Shown here: piece after piece, positions 25,544-34,462 of the stretch
Position numbering within the stretch: the first letter of the stretch is position 1
Layout of the letters: every line of letters starts with the position of its first letter
Assembly (NCBI GenBank): GCA_964494805.1
Contig: CAZBST010000006.1
Span: 62,001-126,000 of the forward strand
Direction: 5' to 3'
From: CAIYOL01 sp964494805
Lineage (GTDB): Bacteria; Planctomycetota; Phycisphaerae; Sedimentisphaerales; Anaerobacaceae
Length of the DNA stretch: 64,000 nucleotides
Made by a program: the position numbers and the translations under genes
The notes under the pieces: generated by a model
What the model was told of the DNA's origin: nothing
The model's input: the letters and a program-made list of their open reading frames with translations, nothing else
Database searches by the model: none

Positions 25544-27253
25544 ATGAAGGAATTATTGATACAAACTGCCAAGCGGACAGGTCTTATTGACGCTGAGCAA
25601 TTGGCTGAATTTCTGAAAATAAACAGCGAGGGGAAATCCCGGCTCGATGAGCTATTGCTCGGCTGTCCGTATTTCACCGAGACAGCGGTTTTGAAGCTGT
25701 TTGTTGCTGCGCTGGGGTGGGAATTTTTAGAGGAGGTATCCGCCAAGGCCGTGCCGGGCGAATTCATAGAGTCTATTCCCGCGACCTACGCTCAGCAGCA
25801 TTATCTTATCGGCATAAAATCTAAGGCCGACGACAAAGAGCTTACCGTAGTTTTGTCCAGGCCTTTGGATTCTGACGTCCTGGATAATGTCTCGAAGATG
25901 ACAGGTATGCCTGTCAGGCCGGCGATCTCCACCCGTGCTGCTATTACAGCTGCAATAGATGTTGCCTACGAGCAGAGGACGACGGTCATCGAAGAGGTGG
26001 CCGAAGAGCTCGATTCGCAAAATATCGACCAGCTCGTTGATGAGGTGGCCACTTCCGATGACCTTCTTGATGTGGTTAACCGTCCGCCGGTTATCAGATT
26101 GGTTAATGATATTCTTTTTCGTGCGCTGCAGTTGCGTGCCAGCGATATTCACGTTCACCCTTACGAGGCGAAGATTCAAATTCGCTACCGCATAGATGGT
26201 ATCCTGTATGATGTTTTGAGCTTGAACAGAAATGTCCTGCCGTTGGTTATCTCCCGTATCAAGGTAATGGCGGGAATGGATATTGCGGAGCGTCGGCTTC
26301 CGCAGGATGGCCGCTGCAGTGTCCGGCTGGGCGAGCGTGAAATCGATTTGCGTATCAGCACTGTGCCGACCAGCTTCGGCGAACGCAGCGTCCTGCGGCT
26401 GCTGGATAAAAGCACGGGCCTTTTCAAATTAGATGAGTTGGGGCTGTGGGAAGGCGATTTGAAGAAGTTCGATACCTTGCTTAATCGCTCGCACGGTGTT
26501 ATTTTCGTAACGGGCCCTACGGGGAGCGGAAAAAGCACCACTCTTTACGCCTGCCTTAACAGGATTAATTCGGCTGAGAAAAATGTTATAACCATAGAAG
26601 ACCCTATCGAATATCAACTGGAAGGAATAAGCCAGATTCAGGTCGCCAGTAAAAAAGGGATGACTTTTGTTACCTCGCTTCGGCACGTGCTTCGCCAGGA
26701 CCCCGATGTTATAATGGTCGGTGAAGTCCGAGATGTTGAAACGGCGCGAATGGCGATACAATCTTCGTTGACGGGGCATTTGGTTTTCAGTACGCTGCAC
26801 ACGAACGACTCGGCAGGTGCCGTGAGCCGGCTTTTGGATTTGGGCGTTGAACCTTATCTGGCAAGTTCGTCATTGATTGCTATAATAGCACAGCGGTTGG
26901 TGCGGAAAGTGTGCCCGGATTGTAAAGAGACGCATGAACCGAAACCTCATGAGTTAAGAGAGCTTGGTGTTGGGAATGTCGGGCAGCGCAATGGCGGAAA
27001 GTTCTTTATCGGCAGGGGTTGCGATAAGTGTTTTCAGACCGGCTATCGCGGCAGAACGGGTGTTTATGAGATGATGCTGATTAATGAGGAAATTCAGGAT
27101 ATGATATACAAAAGGGAAACTGCCGGCGCTATAAAAAAGGCCGCTATTAACGCAGGACTGCAAACACTGCGAATGGATGGCGCTCGAAAGGTTCTCGCAG
27201 GGATAACAACTATTGCTGAAGTGTTGAGGGTGACACAGGCGGATGTGATGTAG
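25544..27253 (+). CDS. gspE: Type II secretion ATPase GspE
   Basis: A 569-residue secretion ATPase. An N-terminal MshEN-like domain (residues 1-150) is followed by the N2 domain and the C-terminal ATPase. Walker A is GPTGSGKST at about 324-332, the Asp box is TIEDPIEYQ, Walker B-like is DVIMVGEVRD, and the His box is TGHLVFSTLHTND. The zinc motif CPDC...CDKC is characteristic of GspE/PilB. It powers pseudopilus assembly from the cytoplasmic face. gspF begins 12 bases after its stop. Confidence 0.95.
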   Translation: MKELLIQTAKRTGLIDAEQLAEFLKINSEGKSRLDELLLGCPYFTETAVLKLFVAALGWEFLEEVSAKAVPGEFIESIPATYAQQHYLIGIKSKADDKELTVVLSRPLDSDVLDNVSKMTGMPVRPAISTRAAITAAIDVAYEQRTTVIEEVAEELDSQNIDQLVDEVATSDDLLDVVNRPPVIRLVNDILFRALQLRASDIHVHPYEAKIQIRYRIDGILYDVLSLNRNVLPLVISRIKVMAGMDIAERRLPQDGRCSVRLGEREIDLRISTVPTSFGERSVLRLLDKSTGLFKLDELGLWEGDLKKFDTLLNRSHGVIFVTGPTGSGKSTTLYACLNRINSAEKNVITIEDPIEYQLEGISQIQVASKKGMTFVTSLRHVLRQDPDVIMVGEVRDVETARMAIQSSLTGHLVFSTLHTNDSAGAVSRLLDLGVEPYLASSSLIAIIAQRLVRKVCPDCKETHEPKPHELRELGVGNVGQRNGGKFFIGRGCDKCFQTGYRGRTGVYEMMLINEEIQDMIYKRETAGAIKKAAINAGLQTLRMDGARKVLAGITTIAEVLRVTQADVM

Positions 27254-27265
27254 AGGACACAGGTT

Positions 27266-28477
27266 ATGCCCAGATTCAATTATACAGCAGTGGCAGCAGA
27301 CGGCAAAAAAGTCAAAGGCGCAATCACCGCCGAAAGCCCTTACGCTGCGCGAAAACAGCTGAGGGTTCGAAGCGTCCACCCTACTTCAATTACAGAGGTC
27401 GGCTCTGAAGGCAAGGCGACATTATTTTCAATCTTTGCCAGAGGCGGCAAAGGCCAGATAATCGATTTTACAAAGCAAATGGCCACGCTGCTTAATTCAG
27501 GAATTAAGCTGACTGAAGCCCTTTCAGTTCTCACTTTGCAAATGTCCGATGTGCGGTTCAAGAACGCCATTAGCGACATTCGTGACAGGGTTATCAGCGG
27601 CGAGTCTTTTGCTGATGCCTTGAATGATTATAGTGATTATTTTGATGTTATATATGTGAGTATGGTTCGCGTAGGTGAGGTAACCGGCTCTTTGGGACAG
27701 AGCCTTTCGACCATTTCAAAGTTTATGGAGAAGCGCCGCCGGGTTGAATCAAAGGTAATAACGGCGATGATATATCCGATGGTTCTTATTTTATTTTGTA
27801 TCGCGGCAATTCTGGTTTTGACAACTACGGTTATCCCGAAAATTGCCGAGCAGATTGCAAGGACGGGCCAGTCGCTGCCTTTGATTACCAGGGGATTGAT
27901 GGGCGTCAGCTTCGTACTGACGAGCTGGTGGCTGCTTGTTGTAATTGCGGTGGTTTTCGGGATTGTCTGGGGTCTGAAGCGTTTTCTGAAGACGCGGCGG
28001 GGAGCTTTACTGCGGGATAAACTCCTGCTGTCCCTGCCTTTGTTTGGTCCTCTTATAAAACAACGTGTTGTTTCACGTTTTGCCTCGACACTTTCAACGC
28101 TTCTTGGTTCCGGACTTGCTATGGCTGAATCTCTTCGGGTTGTGGCGGAGGTTACCGGCAATAGTCTTATGAGAGGTGCCGTTCAGCAGGCACGTGAGAG
28201 GATTCTTGCCGGTGCCGATATTGCTACGCCGCTGAGAGACAGCGGTGTCATCGACCCTGCGATTGCTCATATGGTTTCAGTTGGTGAGAAAAGCGGCGAA
28301 CTGGAAAAGATGCTTAAGGATATCAGCGAGAACCTTGAGGCTTCGACAGATTTAGTTATTGAAAGATTGAGCGCTGCGGTTGAGCCGCTTATTATAATTG
28401 TTATGGCCGCAATAATAGGTTTGATTGCTTATGCAACGATATTGCCGATTTTGGAGGTTTCAGCAGGTAAATTTTGA
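27266..28477 (+). CDS. gspF: Type II secretion inner-membrane platform GspF
   Basis: A 403-residue polytopic protein made of two homologous T2SSF domains (about 65-190 and 265-390). Each has a helical cytoplasmic part followed by membrane helices. The motifs FTKQMATLLNSGIKL and FASTLSTLLGSGLAMAESL are the duplicated family signature. GspF docks on GspE and forms the platform for pseudopilus assembly. The N-terminal segment MPRFNYTAVAADGKKVKG is typical of GspF/PilC. It follows gspE closely and precedes gspG by 74 bases. Confidence 0.95.
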   Translation: MPRFNYTAVAADGKKVKGAITAESPYAARKQLRVRSVHPTSITEVGSEGKATLFSIFARGGKGQIIDFTKQMATLLNSGIKLTEALSVLTLQMSDVRFKNAISDIRDRVISGESFADALNDYSDYFDVIYVSMVRVGEVTGSLGQSLSTISKFMEKRRRVESKVITAMIYPMVLILFCIAAILVLTTTVIPKIAEQIARTGQSLPLITRGLMGVSFVLTSWWLLVVIAVVFGIVWGLKRFLKTRRGALLRDKLLLSLPLFGPLIKQRVVSRFASTLSTLLGSGLAMAESLRVVAEVTGNSLMRGAVQQARERILAGADIATPLRDSGVIDPAIAHMVSVGEKSGELEKMLKDISENLEASTDLVIERLSAAVEPLIIIVMAAIIGLIAYATILPILEVSAGKF

Positions 28478-28551
28478 CGCCGTTGGAAGTTCTCCATTGA
28501 TGTGGGGCGTTCCGCTTAATAGGGAATTTATTTTAGGAGTTTTATAGAAAG

Positions 28552-28992
28552 ATGAAGAAGAGAAAAAGGAAAAATAGATTAGGGTTTACGATGATAGAAC
28601 TGATGGCTATGCTGATTATCATCGGGTTGCTTGCCACACTGGTAGTTACAAAGGTGGCGTCGAAGATAGACCAGGCGCGCGTTACAACCACCAAGGCCAA
28701 TTTAAAGCTTCTTCATAACGCGGTTAATCAATTCAAGATGGACACCGGCCGGTTCCCAACCGAAGAGGAAGGGCTTATGGCGCTTATCGAGCAGCCGAGT
28801 GATGTTACAAGGTATGAGCCGGGCGGCTATCTGGAAACTACCGAAATACCCAAAGACGGCTGGGGAAATGATTTTATTTACGAGATTTCTCCAGAAACTG
28901 GAAAGTCGTTTGTAATCAAAAGTCTGGGTGCTGATGGTGAAGAAGGTGGTGAGGGCAACGATGCCGACTTGTACAGCACTGATGCATATTGA
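28552..28992 (+). CDS. gspG: Major pseudopilin GspG
   Basis: A 146-residue type II secretion major pseudopilin. A basic leader ends in G, followed by the prepilin motif FTMIELMAMLIIIGLLA with Glu5. Downstream family signatures are the spine NLKLLHNAVNQFKMDTGRFPT, EEGLMALIEQP, and the calcium-site region near the end (GADGEEGGEGNDADL). Processed by a prepilin peptidase not in this window, it forms the body of the pseudopilus. ATG 28552 follows TTTTAGGAG. Its last 11 bases overlap the proposed start of the next gene. Confidence 0.95.
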   Translation: MKKRKRKNRLGFTMIELMAMLIIIGLLATLVVTKVASKIDQARVTTTKANLKLLHNAVNQFKMDTGRFPTEEEGLMALIEQPSDVTRYEPGGYLETTEIPKDGWGNDFIYEISPETGKSFVIKSLGADGEEGGEGNDADLYSTDAY

Positions 28993-29584
28993 TTGCGCCG
29001 TGCGTGGACAATCCTATTTACACAATACGAAATACGCAATACGCAATGCCAGACACGGCTTTACGTTTACCGAGCTGGTAGTGGTGGTTTTGATAGTTTC
29101 TCTGTTTGTGCTTTTAGCGGTGACGAATTTTTCGGGATTGCTCAGGAGGGGCACGTTTAGAGTGCAGGCCAATGAGCTTGTCTCGACAATGCAGATGGCA
29201 GCCAGCGCAGCTGCTGAAAGTGATAAAAGATACGAAGTTATTATTGATATTGCAGAGCAGGGTTATACGCTTCGCCAGATTACTTCGCCTCAGTTGCCGT
29301 CGGATGTTCTGGAAGAGGAGATTATTGTCAAAAATGATTTTGGTGAGAATTGCCGGGTTGTTTATGTTCTCTTCGATGACCTTGTCAGCACTGACGAAGA
29401 GCATCAAAAGGCATTTTTTCGCGCGGGTCACGCGGGTTGGCAGGCCGGCGGAAAGATAGTTTTGCTCGATGAGGATGAGCAGCCGTATTCGGTAGTAGTT
29501 AACCGAATGAACAGAATTGTTACATTGAAGCAAGGAGATGTCGAACTTTTGATGCCGAGAAGACAAGATGAAGTGCCGTTCTAA
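28982..29584 (+). CDS. gspH: Minor pseudopilin GspH-like
   Basis: The prepilin motif RHGFTFTELVVVVLIVSLF, with Glu5 and the N-terminal hydrophobic helix, is followed by a GspH-type body with LLRRGTFRVQANELVSTMQMAASAAAESDKRYEV. Starts at 28928 and ATG 28982 are both in frame. I choose 28982 because it overlaps the gspG stop and keeps the leader shorter. The leader segment YLHNTKYAIRNA is encoded by three copies of an AATACGM heptamer, so the leader seems to have been extended by repeat DNA. It is a tip pseudopilin of the T2SS, in order after gspG. Confidence 0.75.
   Translation: MHIDCAVRGQSYLHNTKYAIRNARHGFTFTELVVVVLIVSLFVLLAVTNFSGLLRRGTFRVQANELVSTMQMAASAAAESDKRYEVIIDIAEQGYTLRQITSPQLPSDVLEEEIIVKNDFGENCRVVYVLFDDLVSTDEEHQKAFFRAGHAGWQAGGKIVLLDEDEQPYSVVVNRMNRIVTLKQGDVELLMPRRQDEVPF
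29024..29044 (+). repeat. Three AATACGM heptamers inside the gspH leader
   Basis: The units are AATACGA, AATACGC and AATACGC in direct tandem, followed by a partial AATGCC. They lie in frame between the gspH start and its prepilin motif and encode the string NTKYAIRNA. A related pair (GAAATAC twice) lies just before the fba start at 52526-52540. Confidence 0.75.
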
Positions 29585-30170
29585 CCAAATTTTGTTGCCG
29601 GCTTTTAGTCTGGTGGAGGTTGTAACTGCTTTGGTTATACTTGCGCTTATCAGCTTGAGCGTGCTGGTTGTTATAAACCGCTGTATGGCCTCGGCTGCAG
29701 ATTCAGAGCTGCGTATGCAGGCCTTTGAGGTCGCACGCGATAATATGGAGACCCTCCTGTCAAAGGATTCAGTTGAGGAGATGGTTGACTATGGCAGTAG
29801 TGTCAGGTATCCCGAAATTAAATGGCAAACTACTGTTGAGATGTTTTACGAGCCGATGGCGACGGAACAGATGCAGGTATGGGTCAAAGGGATTTGCTCG
29901 GCTGAATATACTGATGCAGCAGGCGAGGTACAAACGATTGAGCTGACACATTGGTTGACCGGTTTAACGGAAGAGCAATTGATTGAAATGCTTAAACAAA
30001 AGCTATCTGAGCCAAATGAGCCGAATGAGCCGAACAAGCCGGTGCCTGAGTTGAGGGCGGATTGCGACACCTTACCTTTCTGTGAAAGTATTAAATGCCG
30101 TCTGGAGGCCGGAACTCTTGGCGAACTGACCAGCGAGGAGATTGTTAGATACCTGAAAGAGTGTCCCTGA
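29568..30170 (+). CDS. gspI: Minor pseudopilin GspI-like
   Basis: A 200-residue prepilin-like protein with the motif AFSLVEVVTALVILALISL (Glu at position 5) followed by a variable body. Near the C-terminus is a run of Glu-Pro-Asn repeats (EPNEPNEPNKP). Its order after gspG and gspH and before gspJ makes it GspI, though length and body differ from the proteobacterial protein, as is common in planctomycetes. It overlaps the end of gspH by 17 bases. Pseudopilins I, J and K form the tip complex of the T2SS pseudopilus. Confidence 0.75.
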   Translation: MKCRSNQILLPAFSLVEVVTALVILALISLSVLVVINRCMASAADSELRMQAFEVARDNMETLLSKDSVEEMVDYGSSVRYPEIKWQTTVEMFYEPMATEQMQVWVKGICSAEYTDAAGEVQTIELTHWLTGLTEEQLIEMLKQKLSEPNEPNEPNKPVPELRADCDTLPFCESIKCRLEAGTLGELTSEEIVRYLKECP

Positions 30171-30192
30171 TAATAAATTCATTTTAATTGGT

Positions 30193-30906
30193 ATGAAGAT
30201 TGTTTCTTACAAAATATGCAGTCGCCACAGCGGTTTTTCGCTGGCTGAGGTGCTTGTGGCACTAACGATAGGGGCGATGATTTTAGTGGCGGTGCTGAGT
30301 ATTTATAGCCGGGCGGAAACCAGTGCTGCTGCGATTACGCATAAGCTCGATAGTTCTAGGCTGCCCTCCGAAGTTCTGCAACGCATTGCTGAAGACATCG
30401 ACAGAACAACTGTGCCGGGCGCCGATACGAAAATTACTATTGAGAATAAATTTGAAAACGGTTTCTCGACCGCTCGGCTGACGGTCCTAAATACTATTTA
30501 CAACAACAAAAACGAGAAACAGATATTTGAAAAAATTATTTGGCAGGCCAGCTATGATAAAGACGCCAATGGTCTTGTTTTGTATCGCAGTCATAGTGGG
30601 ATTGCGTTGGAAGATAAGCTGCTTGACGAACAGAAAGAAGATTGGGAAAGAGAGCTTTTTGTGCCGATTTGCGCCGGCGTTACTTTTTTTAAGATACAGG
30701 TCCCCACGGATGAAGGCTTTCAGGATGGCTGGACGAGCGATTCATTGCCTACCGGTATTGTGGTAACTTTTTCTTTTGCCGAGCCTTTTAAGACCTTAGC
30801 TGGTACTTTGGATGTGCCGGAGGATGAAAAAATCATACGAAGTATAGCAGTTGACAGAACCAGAGCTGTCAAATTCATATTGGTAAAAAAAGAAGATGAA
30901 AAATAA
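30193..30906 (+). CDS. gspJ: Minor pseudopilin GspJ-like
   Basis: A 237-residue pseudopilin. After a basic leader comes SGFSLAEVLVALTIGAMILVAVLSIYSRA, a prepilin N-terminus with Glu5. The body has a long SEVLQRIAEDIDRT helix typical of GspJ/PulJ, and the C-terminal part gives IVVTFSFAEPF. Position in the operon supports GspJ. Its stop overlaps the gspK start by 11 bases, implying coupled translation. Confidence 0.8.
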   Translation: MKIVSYKICSRHSGFSLAEVLVALTIGAMILVAVLSIYSRAETSAAAITHKLDSSRLPSEVLQRIAEDIDRTTVPGADTKITIENKFENGFSTARLTVLNTIYNNKNEKQIFEKIIWQASYDKDANGLVLYRSHSGIALEDKLLDEQKEDWERELFVPICAGVTFFKIQVPTDEGFQDGWTSDSLPTGIVVTFSFAEPFKTLAGTLDVPEDEKIIRSIAVDRTRAVKFILVKKEDEK

Positions 30907-32215
30907 GGTGACATGGAACAAGGGCTTAAATAATTGGAGCGATTGTCGAAATCGCCCCGGCATTGTGCTTTTGGTGACATTGGTGCTGCTGGTTATACTT
31001 TCGGCGCTGGGTTATACCTTAAGCAGTCGTCTTGCCGCCCAGCATCATCGCCAGCAGTATATCATAGATTATCAGGCTGCCCGCTACGGTTGTAACTCAG
31101 CGGCACGGTATATGTTTGCCAAGTTGCAGGATGTTAATATACCGCAGTTGGTTGACCGTCCGAATGAGCCGGATTTTTCGGATTTATTCACCCTTAGTGA
31201 GGTTGAATATAAGGAACTTTTGGCCGAGTGGGCTGCAGAGATTGCTTCCGGTGAAGCCGAGAGTTTCGGCGGTAAGCGTGACATCAGTGACGTCAATGAC
31301 GTCGACGATATCAACGACGTTAACGACGTGGGCGAAGCTAATGATATCAGCGGTGTTACCGATTTTAATGACCCTAATTCTCTGGTAGTGCGTGGCCCGT
31401 ATGGTCCACCCTGGCCGTTTGTAATCGAGCCGATTGAGTTCAAGATTGGCTCCGCTGCAGTCAAGATTGAAATTGAAGACGAAAATGCAAAATATCCCCT
31501 CAGCTGGACATTGCTGGGCGATAAAAAGGTGCAGCGTGAGGCCTCGGCAGGGCTCGAAACTTTCTGCGAGTGGATGGATGTCAACAGTGTGCGGGTTGAT
31601 TCACTAAAACAGGAGTTAAATGGAATAGGTGAAATAAAAACGTTCAAAATGGACTTTGAACCGGTAAAGATAACCGAACAAAGGAGAAGGGTGACCAGAC
31701 GCGGCAGGGGAGCCAGAAGAAGAAGAACTTACCAAACACGGATGGTCCAAAAAACAGTTGCGCCCGCCTCCATCCACGTCGCTGATTTTGCAAGACTTTT
31801 TCACAGTTCATTAATTGATACCGAGGCCCTTGCCGCCCCGACAATAATCAGTGATAGCAGAAAGGAATCGGCCCTGAAGTATATGGGGCTGTGGGCTTCG
31901 AATAAGGTTAATATAAATACCGCCCCTCGACAGGTGCTGGAGGCTGCTTTTGCTTTCGGCGGTGATGCTGATAAAATCGCCGAAGAAATTATACAGCGAA
32001 GACGAATAAAGCCTTTTACCGATATAGAAGATTTGAGGAAATCATTGTTTAAGTATTCAGATTCGATAGGAAAATGTGAGGAATATATCACGACAACCAG
32101 CAACTTTTTCACTATTAGAATAACCGCGGTTAGTGGTGTCGCGGAAGCATCGATGGTTTTTGCAGTGACTAAAGACGGCAAAAAGGTGGAAAGAATCGCC
32201 GTAATCTCCAGTTGA
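30896..32215 (+). CDS. gspK: Minor pseudopilin GspK
   Basis: A 439-residue GspK, the largest pseudopilin. The N-terminal helix is PGIVLLVTLVLLVILSALGYTL, followed by HHRQQYIIDYQAARYGCNSA. The signature VNINTAPRQVLEAAFAF and a helix-hairpin-helix-like repeat region (IEDLRKSLF) are characteristic. Unusually it carries an Asp-Val-Asn-Asp rich insert at about residues 128-160 (DVNDVDDINDVNDV), and a basic Arg stretch near residue 270. GspK caps the pseudopilus. A Glu at position 5 after cleavage is lacking, as expected for this family. Confidence 0.9.
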   Translation: MKNKVTWNKGLNNWSDCRNRPGIVLLVTLVLLVILSALGYTLSSRLAAQHHRQQYIIDYQAARYGCNSAARYMFAKLQDVNIPQLVDRPNEPDFSDLFTLSEVEYKELLAEWAAEIASGEAESFGGKRDISDVNDVDDINDVNDVGEANDISGVTDFNDPNSLVVRGPYGPPWPFVIEPIEFKIGSAAVKIEIEDENAKYPLSWTLLGDKKVQREASAGLETFCEWMDVNSVRVDSLKQELNGIGEIKTFKMDFEPVKITEQRRRVTRRGRGARRRRTYQTRMVQKTVAPASIHVADFARLFHSSLIDTEALAAPTIISDSRKESALKYMGLWASNKVNINTAPRQVLEAAFAFGGDADKIAEEIIQRRRIKPFTDIEDLRKSLFKYSDSIGKCEEYITTTSNFFTIRITAVSGVAEASMVFAVTKDGKKVERIAVISS

Positions 32216-32243
32216 GAGGTTATTCTTTAGGAGTTTGCTCGAA

Positions 32244-33677
32244 ATGGAAGGTCAGAACTACTTGGGGATTTATCTGAGCAAAGACGCTGCGACCGTCGTC
32301 TGTCTCGGCGGTAAAACCGTCTCAGGCTGCTTCAGCGTCACTATCGAGGAAGGCCAGCAGCAGAAGCCGCAGGAGCTGGCCCGTCTTATCGCGGAAGGTT
32401 TAGCCAAAAGGGGGTTGAATTTTTCCGAGGCCGCCGTGGCTTTGGATTGCTCGATGTTTATGCAGCATAGTGTGCATAGTAAATTTAATGACCCCAAGCA
32501 AATCGCTGCGACCGTCAGGTTTGATGCCGAGGAAGTTCTCGGTATGGACGTAACCGACCTCGCGATAGCTTTCAGGATAAATTCGAGCAACCAGGCCGGC
32601 TCATCGCTGACCGTCTTCACCGCCCAGAAGAAGCAATTGTCTGATATTCTTGCTTCTTTGCAGAGTAATAATATCGACCCGGTGACCATTGAGCCGGATG
32701 TTAATTGCCTGTCGAGATTTATTTTGCAGAATGTATCCTTGCCGGATTCGCACTCTCTTTTCTGCGTCCTTTCTGATTTGAGCGGTTATTTTATTGCCTT
32801 TCCGGAATCGCACGAAGCACAGGCTATGCGGACATTCCTGGTCAGGTCCTCGCAGGATAGAAACGAGCTGCTCGCCAGAGAAGTCCTGATAACCGCCGCT
32901 TTAGTTGAGAGCGATAAGCCGGTAAATAGCATTCGAGTTTTCGATTCCACCGGCTCCGTAGACTGTCAGCAGCTTAGCGAAAGGCTCACCATCGAGGCTG
33001 GTTTAATAGATTTGGTTGCCGCTGCCGGCCTCGCCCCGGAGGCCTTGGCCGATTGTGCCGGCCCTGTTGGTTTTGCAATTGCCTGTGGGGCGGCTTTGTC
33101 CCACTTGGAAAAAGCACAGACCGTGAATTTCCGCAGCGATTTTGCCCCGTACCAGGGCAAAAAGGTTCGACTGCAGAAAGCAATGAAGCTATCGAGCGTA
33201 TCCGTTGTCGTTCTTGCCCTTGCTGCAGGAGTGTATTTCCAGATACAGTTGTGGCAGCAAAACAAATACCGCGCTCGGCTGTACAAGAAGTTTGAAAAAC
33301 AATACTTGGCTGTTATGTTCGGCAAAAAGCCGCCGCCCAAAACCAACCCCGTGAGAAAACTCGAGGGTGAATTAAGGCGGATAGAAAATGTCAAAAAGGG
33401 CCTGTTAAGTGTTACAGGCGAAGAGGCCATATCGGCTAAGTTGACTCTCGTGCTCGAGGCGTTTAACAAATGCGCGGCACAGACGGATTTAAATATAGAT
33501 TCGATTAGCATTACAACTAAAAGCATTAGTATTGCAGGCGATACCTCCAGCAGGGCAAACACGCTGAAGTTGTTCGATGCAATCAGGCAAAGTAAGCTGG
33601 ATATCCTGCAGCAGAACCTCGATGCGAAGGGTGGCCGGGATAATTTCAGCGTTACTGTTAAGCCGGCGAAACAGTGA
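32244..33677 (+). CDS. gspL: T2SS inner-membrane protein GspL-like (actin-like fold)
   Basis: The protein starts with an actin/PilM-like cytoplasmic domain (YLGIYLSKDAATVV; FDAEEVLGM; TIEPDVNCLSRF). A single membrane helix at about residues 315-335 (SVSVVVLALAAGVYF) and a periplasmic C-terminal domain follow. This is the GspL/PilM-N layout that links GspE to the platform. ATG 32244, with AGGAG at 32229, is favoured over TTG 32235, which is too close to the ribosome-binding site. It sits between gspK and gspM. Confidence 0.75.
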   Translation: MEGQNYLGIYLSKDAATVVCLGGKTVSGCFSVTIEEGQQQKPQELARLIAEGLAKRGLNFSEAAVALDCSMFMQHSVHSKFNDPKQIAATVRFDAEEVLGMDVTDLAIAFRINSSNQAGSSLTVFTAQKKQLSDILASLQSNNIDPVTIEPDVNCLSRFILQNVSLPDSHSLFCVLSDLSGYFIAFPESHEAQAMRTFLVRSSQDRNELLAREVLITAALVESDKPVNSIRVFDSTGSVDCQQLSERLTIEAGLIDLVAAAGLAPEALADCAGPVGFAIACGAALSHLEKAQTVNFRSDFAPYQGKKVRLQKAMKLSSVSVVVLALAAGVYFQIQLWQQNKYRARLYKKFEKQYLAVMFGKKPPPKTNPVRKLEGELRRIENVKKGLLSVTGEEAISAKLTLVLEAFNKCAAQTDLNIDSISITTKSISIAGDTSSRANTLKLFDAIRQSKLDILQQNLDAKGGRDNFSVTVKPAKQ

Positions 33678-33690
33678 GGGATAGACTTTT

Positions 33691-34191
33691 ATGAAACAGT
33701 TTTATAAAAATCCGGCTCTGTATTATATACTCGCTCCTGCTATAGTTGCCCTGTGGCCTTTACTTATTTGGGGCGTATATTTACCGGCTGCGGAACATAA
33801 ATGGCAGGTCGAGAAATCGCAATATAACAAAGGCCAAGAGGTAATCGCGGAGATTCTGGCTCTTGACCCCGACCGGGTGAAGTTCGCCGATTCGAATAGC
33901 GCCTCCGTTGAATTTGATTACGCCAGTGCCATTGAGAAAACAGCCGGTGCGTGCAGAATAGCGCCGACCAATTACAAGCTCAGTTCCGGAATAATCATAA
34001 CTTCCGGCGGACAAAAAAGCCAAAGTGCCAAAGTAGACCTGAAGGGGATTGACGTAGCGAAATTTGCCAAATTCCTCTCGACTATTCAGCTTCGCTGGGC
34101 CAATCTGCAGTGTACGCAGGTTAAATTGACCAAAAAGAAAGGCCTGCCCGACACCTGGGACGTCGACCTCAATTTCAAGTATTACTATTGA
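33691..34191 (+). CDS. gspM: T2SS inner-membrane protein GspM-like
   Basis: A 166-residue membrane-anchored protein: the N-terminal helix PALYYILAPAIVALWPLLIWGVYL is followed by a short coiled region and a ferredoxin-like periplasmic domain (SAKVDLKGIDVAKFAKFLSTI). This matches GspM/PilO architecture; GspM partners GspL. It follows gspL by 13 bases and closes the operon. Sequence identity to proteobacterial GspM is low, so the assignment rests on topology and position. Confidence 0.65.
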   Translation: MKQFYKNPALYYILAPAIVALWPLLIWGVYLPAAEHKWQVEKSQYNKGQEVIAEILALDPDRVKFADSNSASVEFDYASAIEKTAGACRIAPTNYKLSSGIIITSGGQKSQSAKVDLKGIDVAKFAKFLSTIQLRWANLQCTQVKLTKKKGLPDTWDVDLNFKYYY

Positions 34192-34462
34192 AGCGCAGCG
34201 AAAATCCCAGAATGTCTTTATCTGGGATCCAGTATTTTCGTAGCGCAGCGAGGCGGCCCCACAATTTTACATTTTTCACTTTGATTTTTAATCTTTTTCC
34301 ATTCCCCGAACCGTCCCAAAATAATTAGCGTGCCGTTGCAAAACAGCCGAATTTAGTGTATTATTTTTTGAAAGAGGTGGTAAAGGAGATAGTTTCCACG
34401 GAACTCTAATCACCTTTTGCGCACCTTAATATGGGTAGTTAATTGTCTAAGTAGGTCATCAA
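34192..34462 (+). other. Gene-free stretch with CTGGGATCCAG and TAGCGCAGCG repeat
   Basis: No gene. At 34216-34256 it holds TCTGGGATCCAGTAT followed by CGTAGCGCAGCGAGG. Both words recur together at 35801-35902, so this is a dispersed intergenic element. The rest is AT-rich and may include the promoter for the prepilin gene at 34463; no clear -35/-10 pair could be fixed. Confidence 0.55.
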
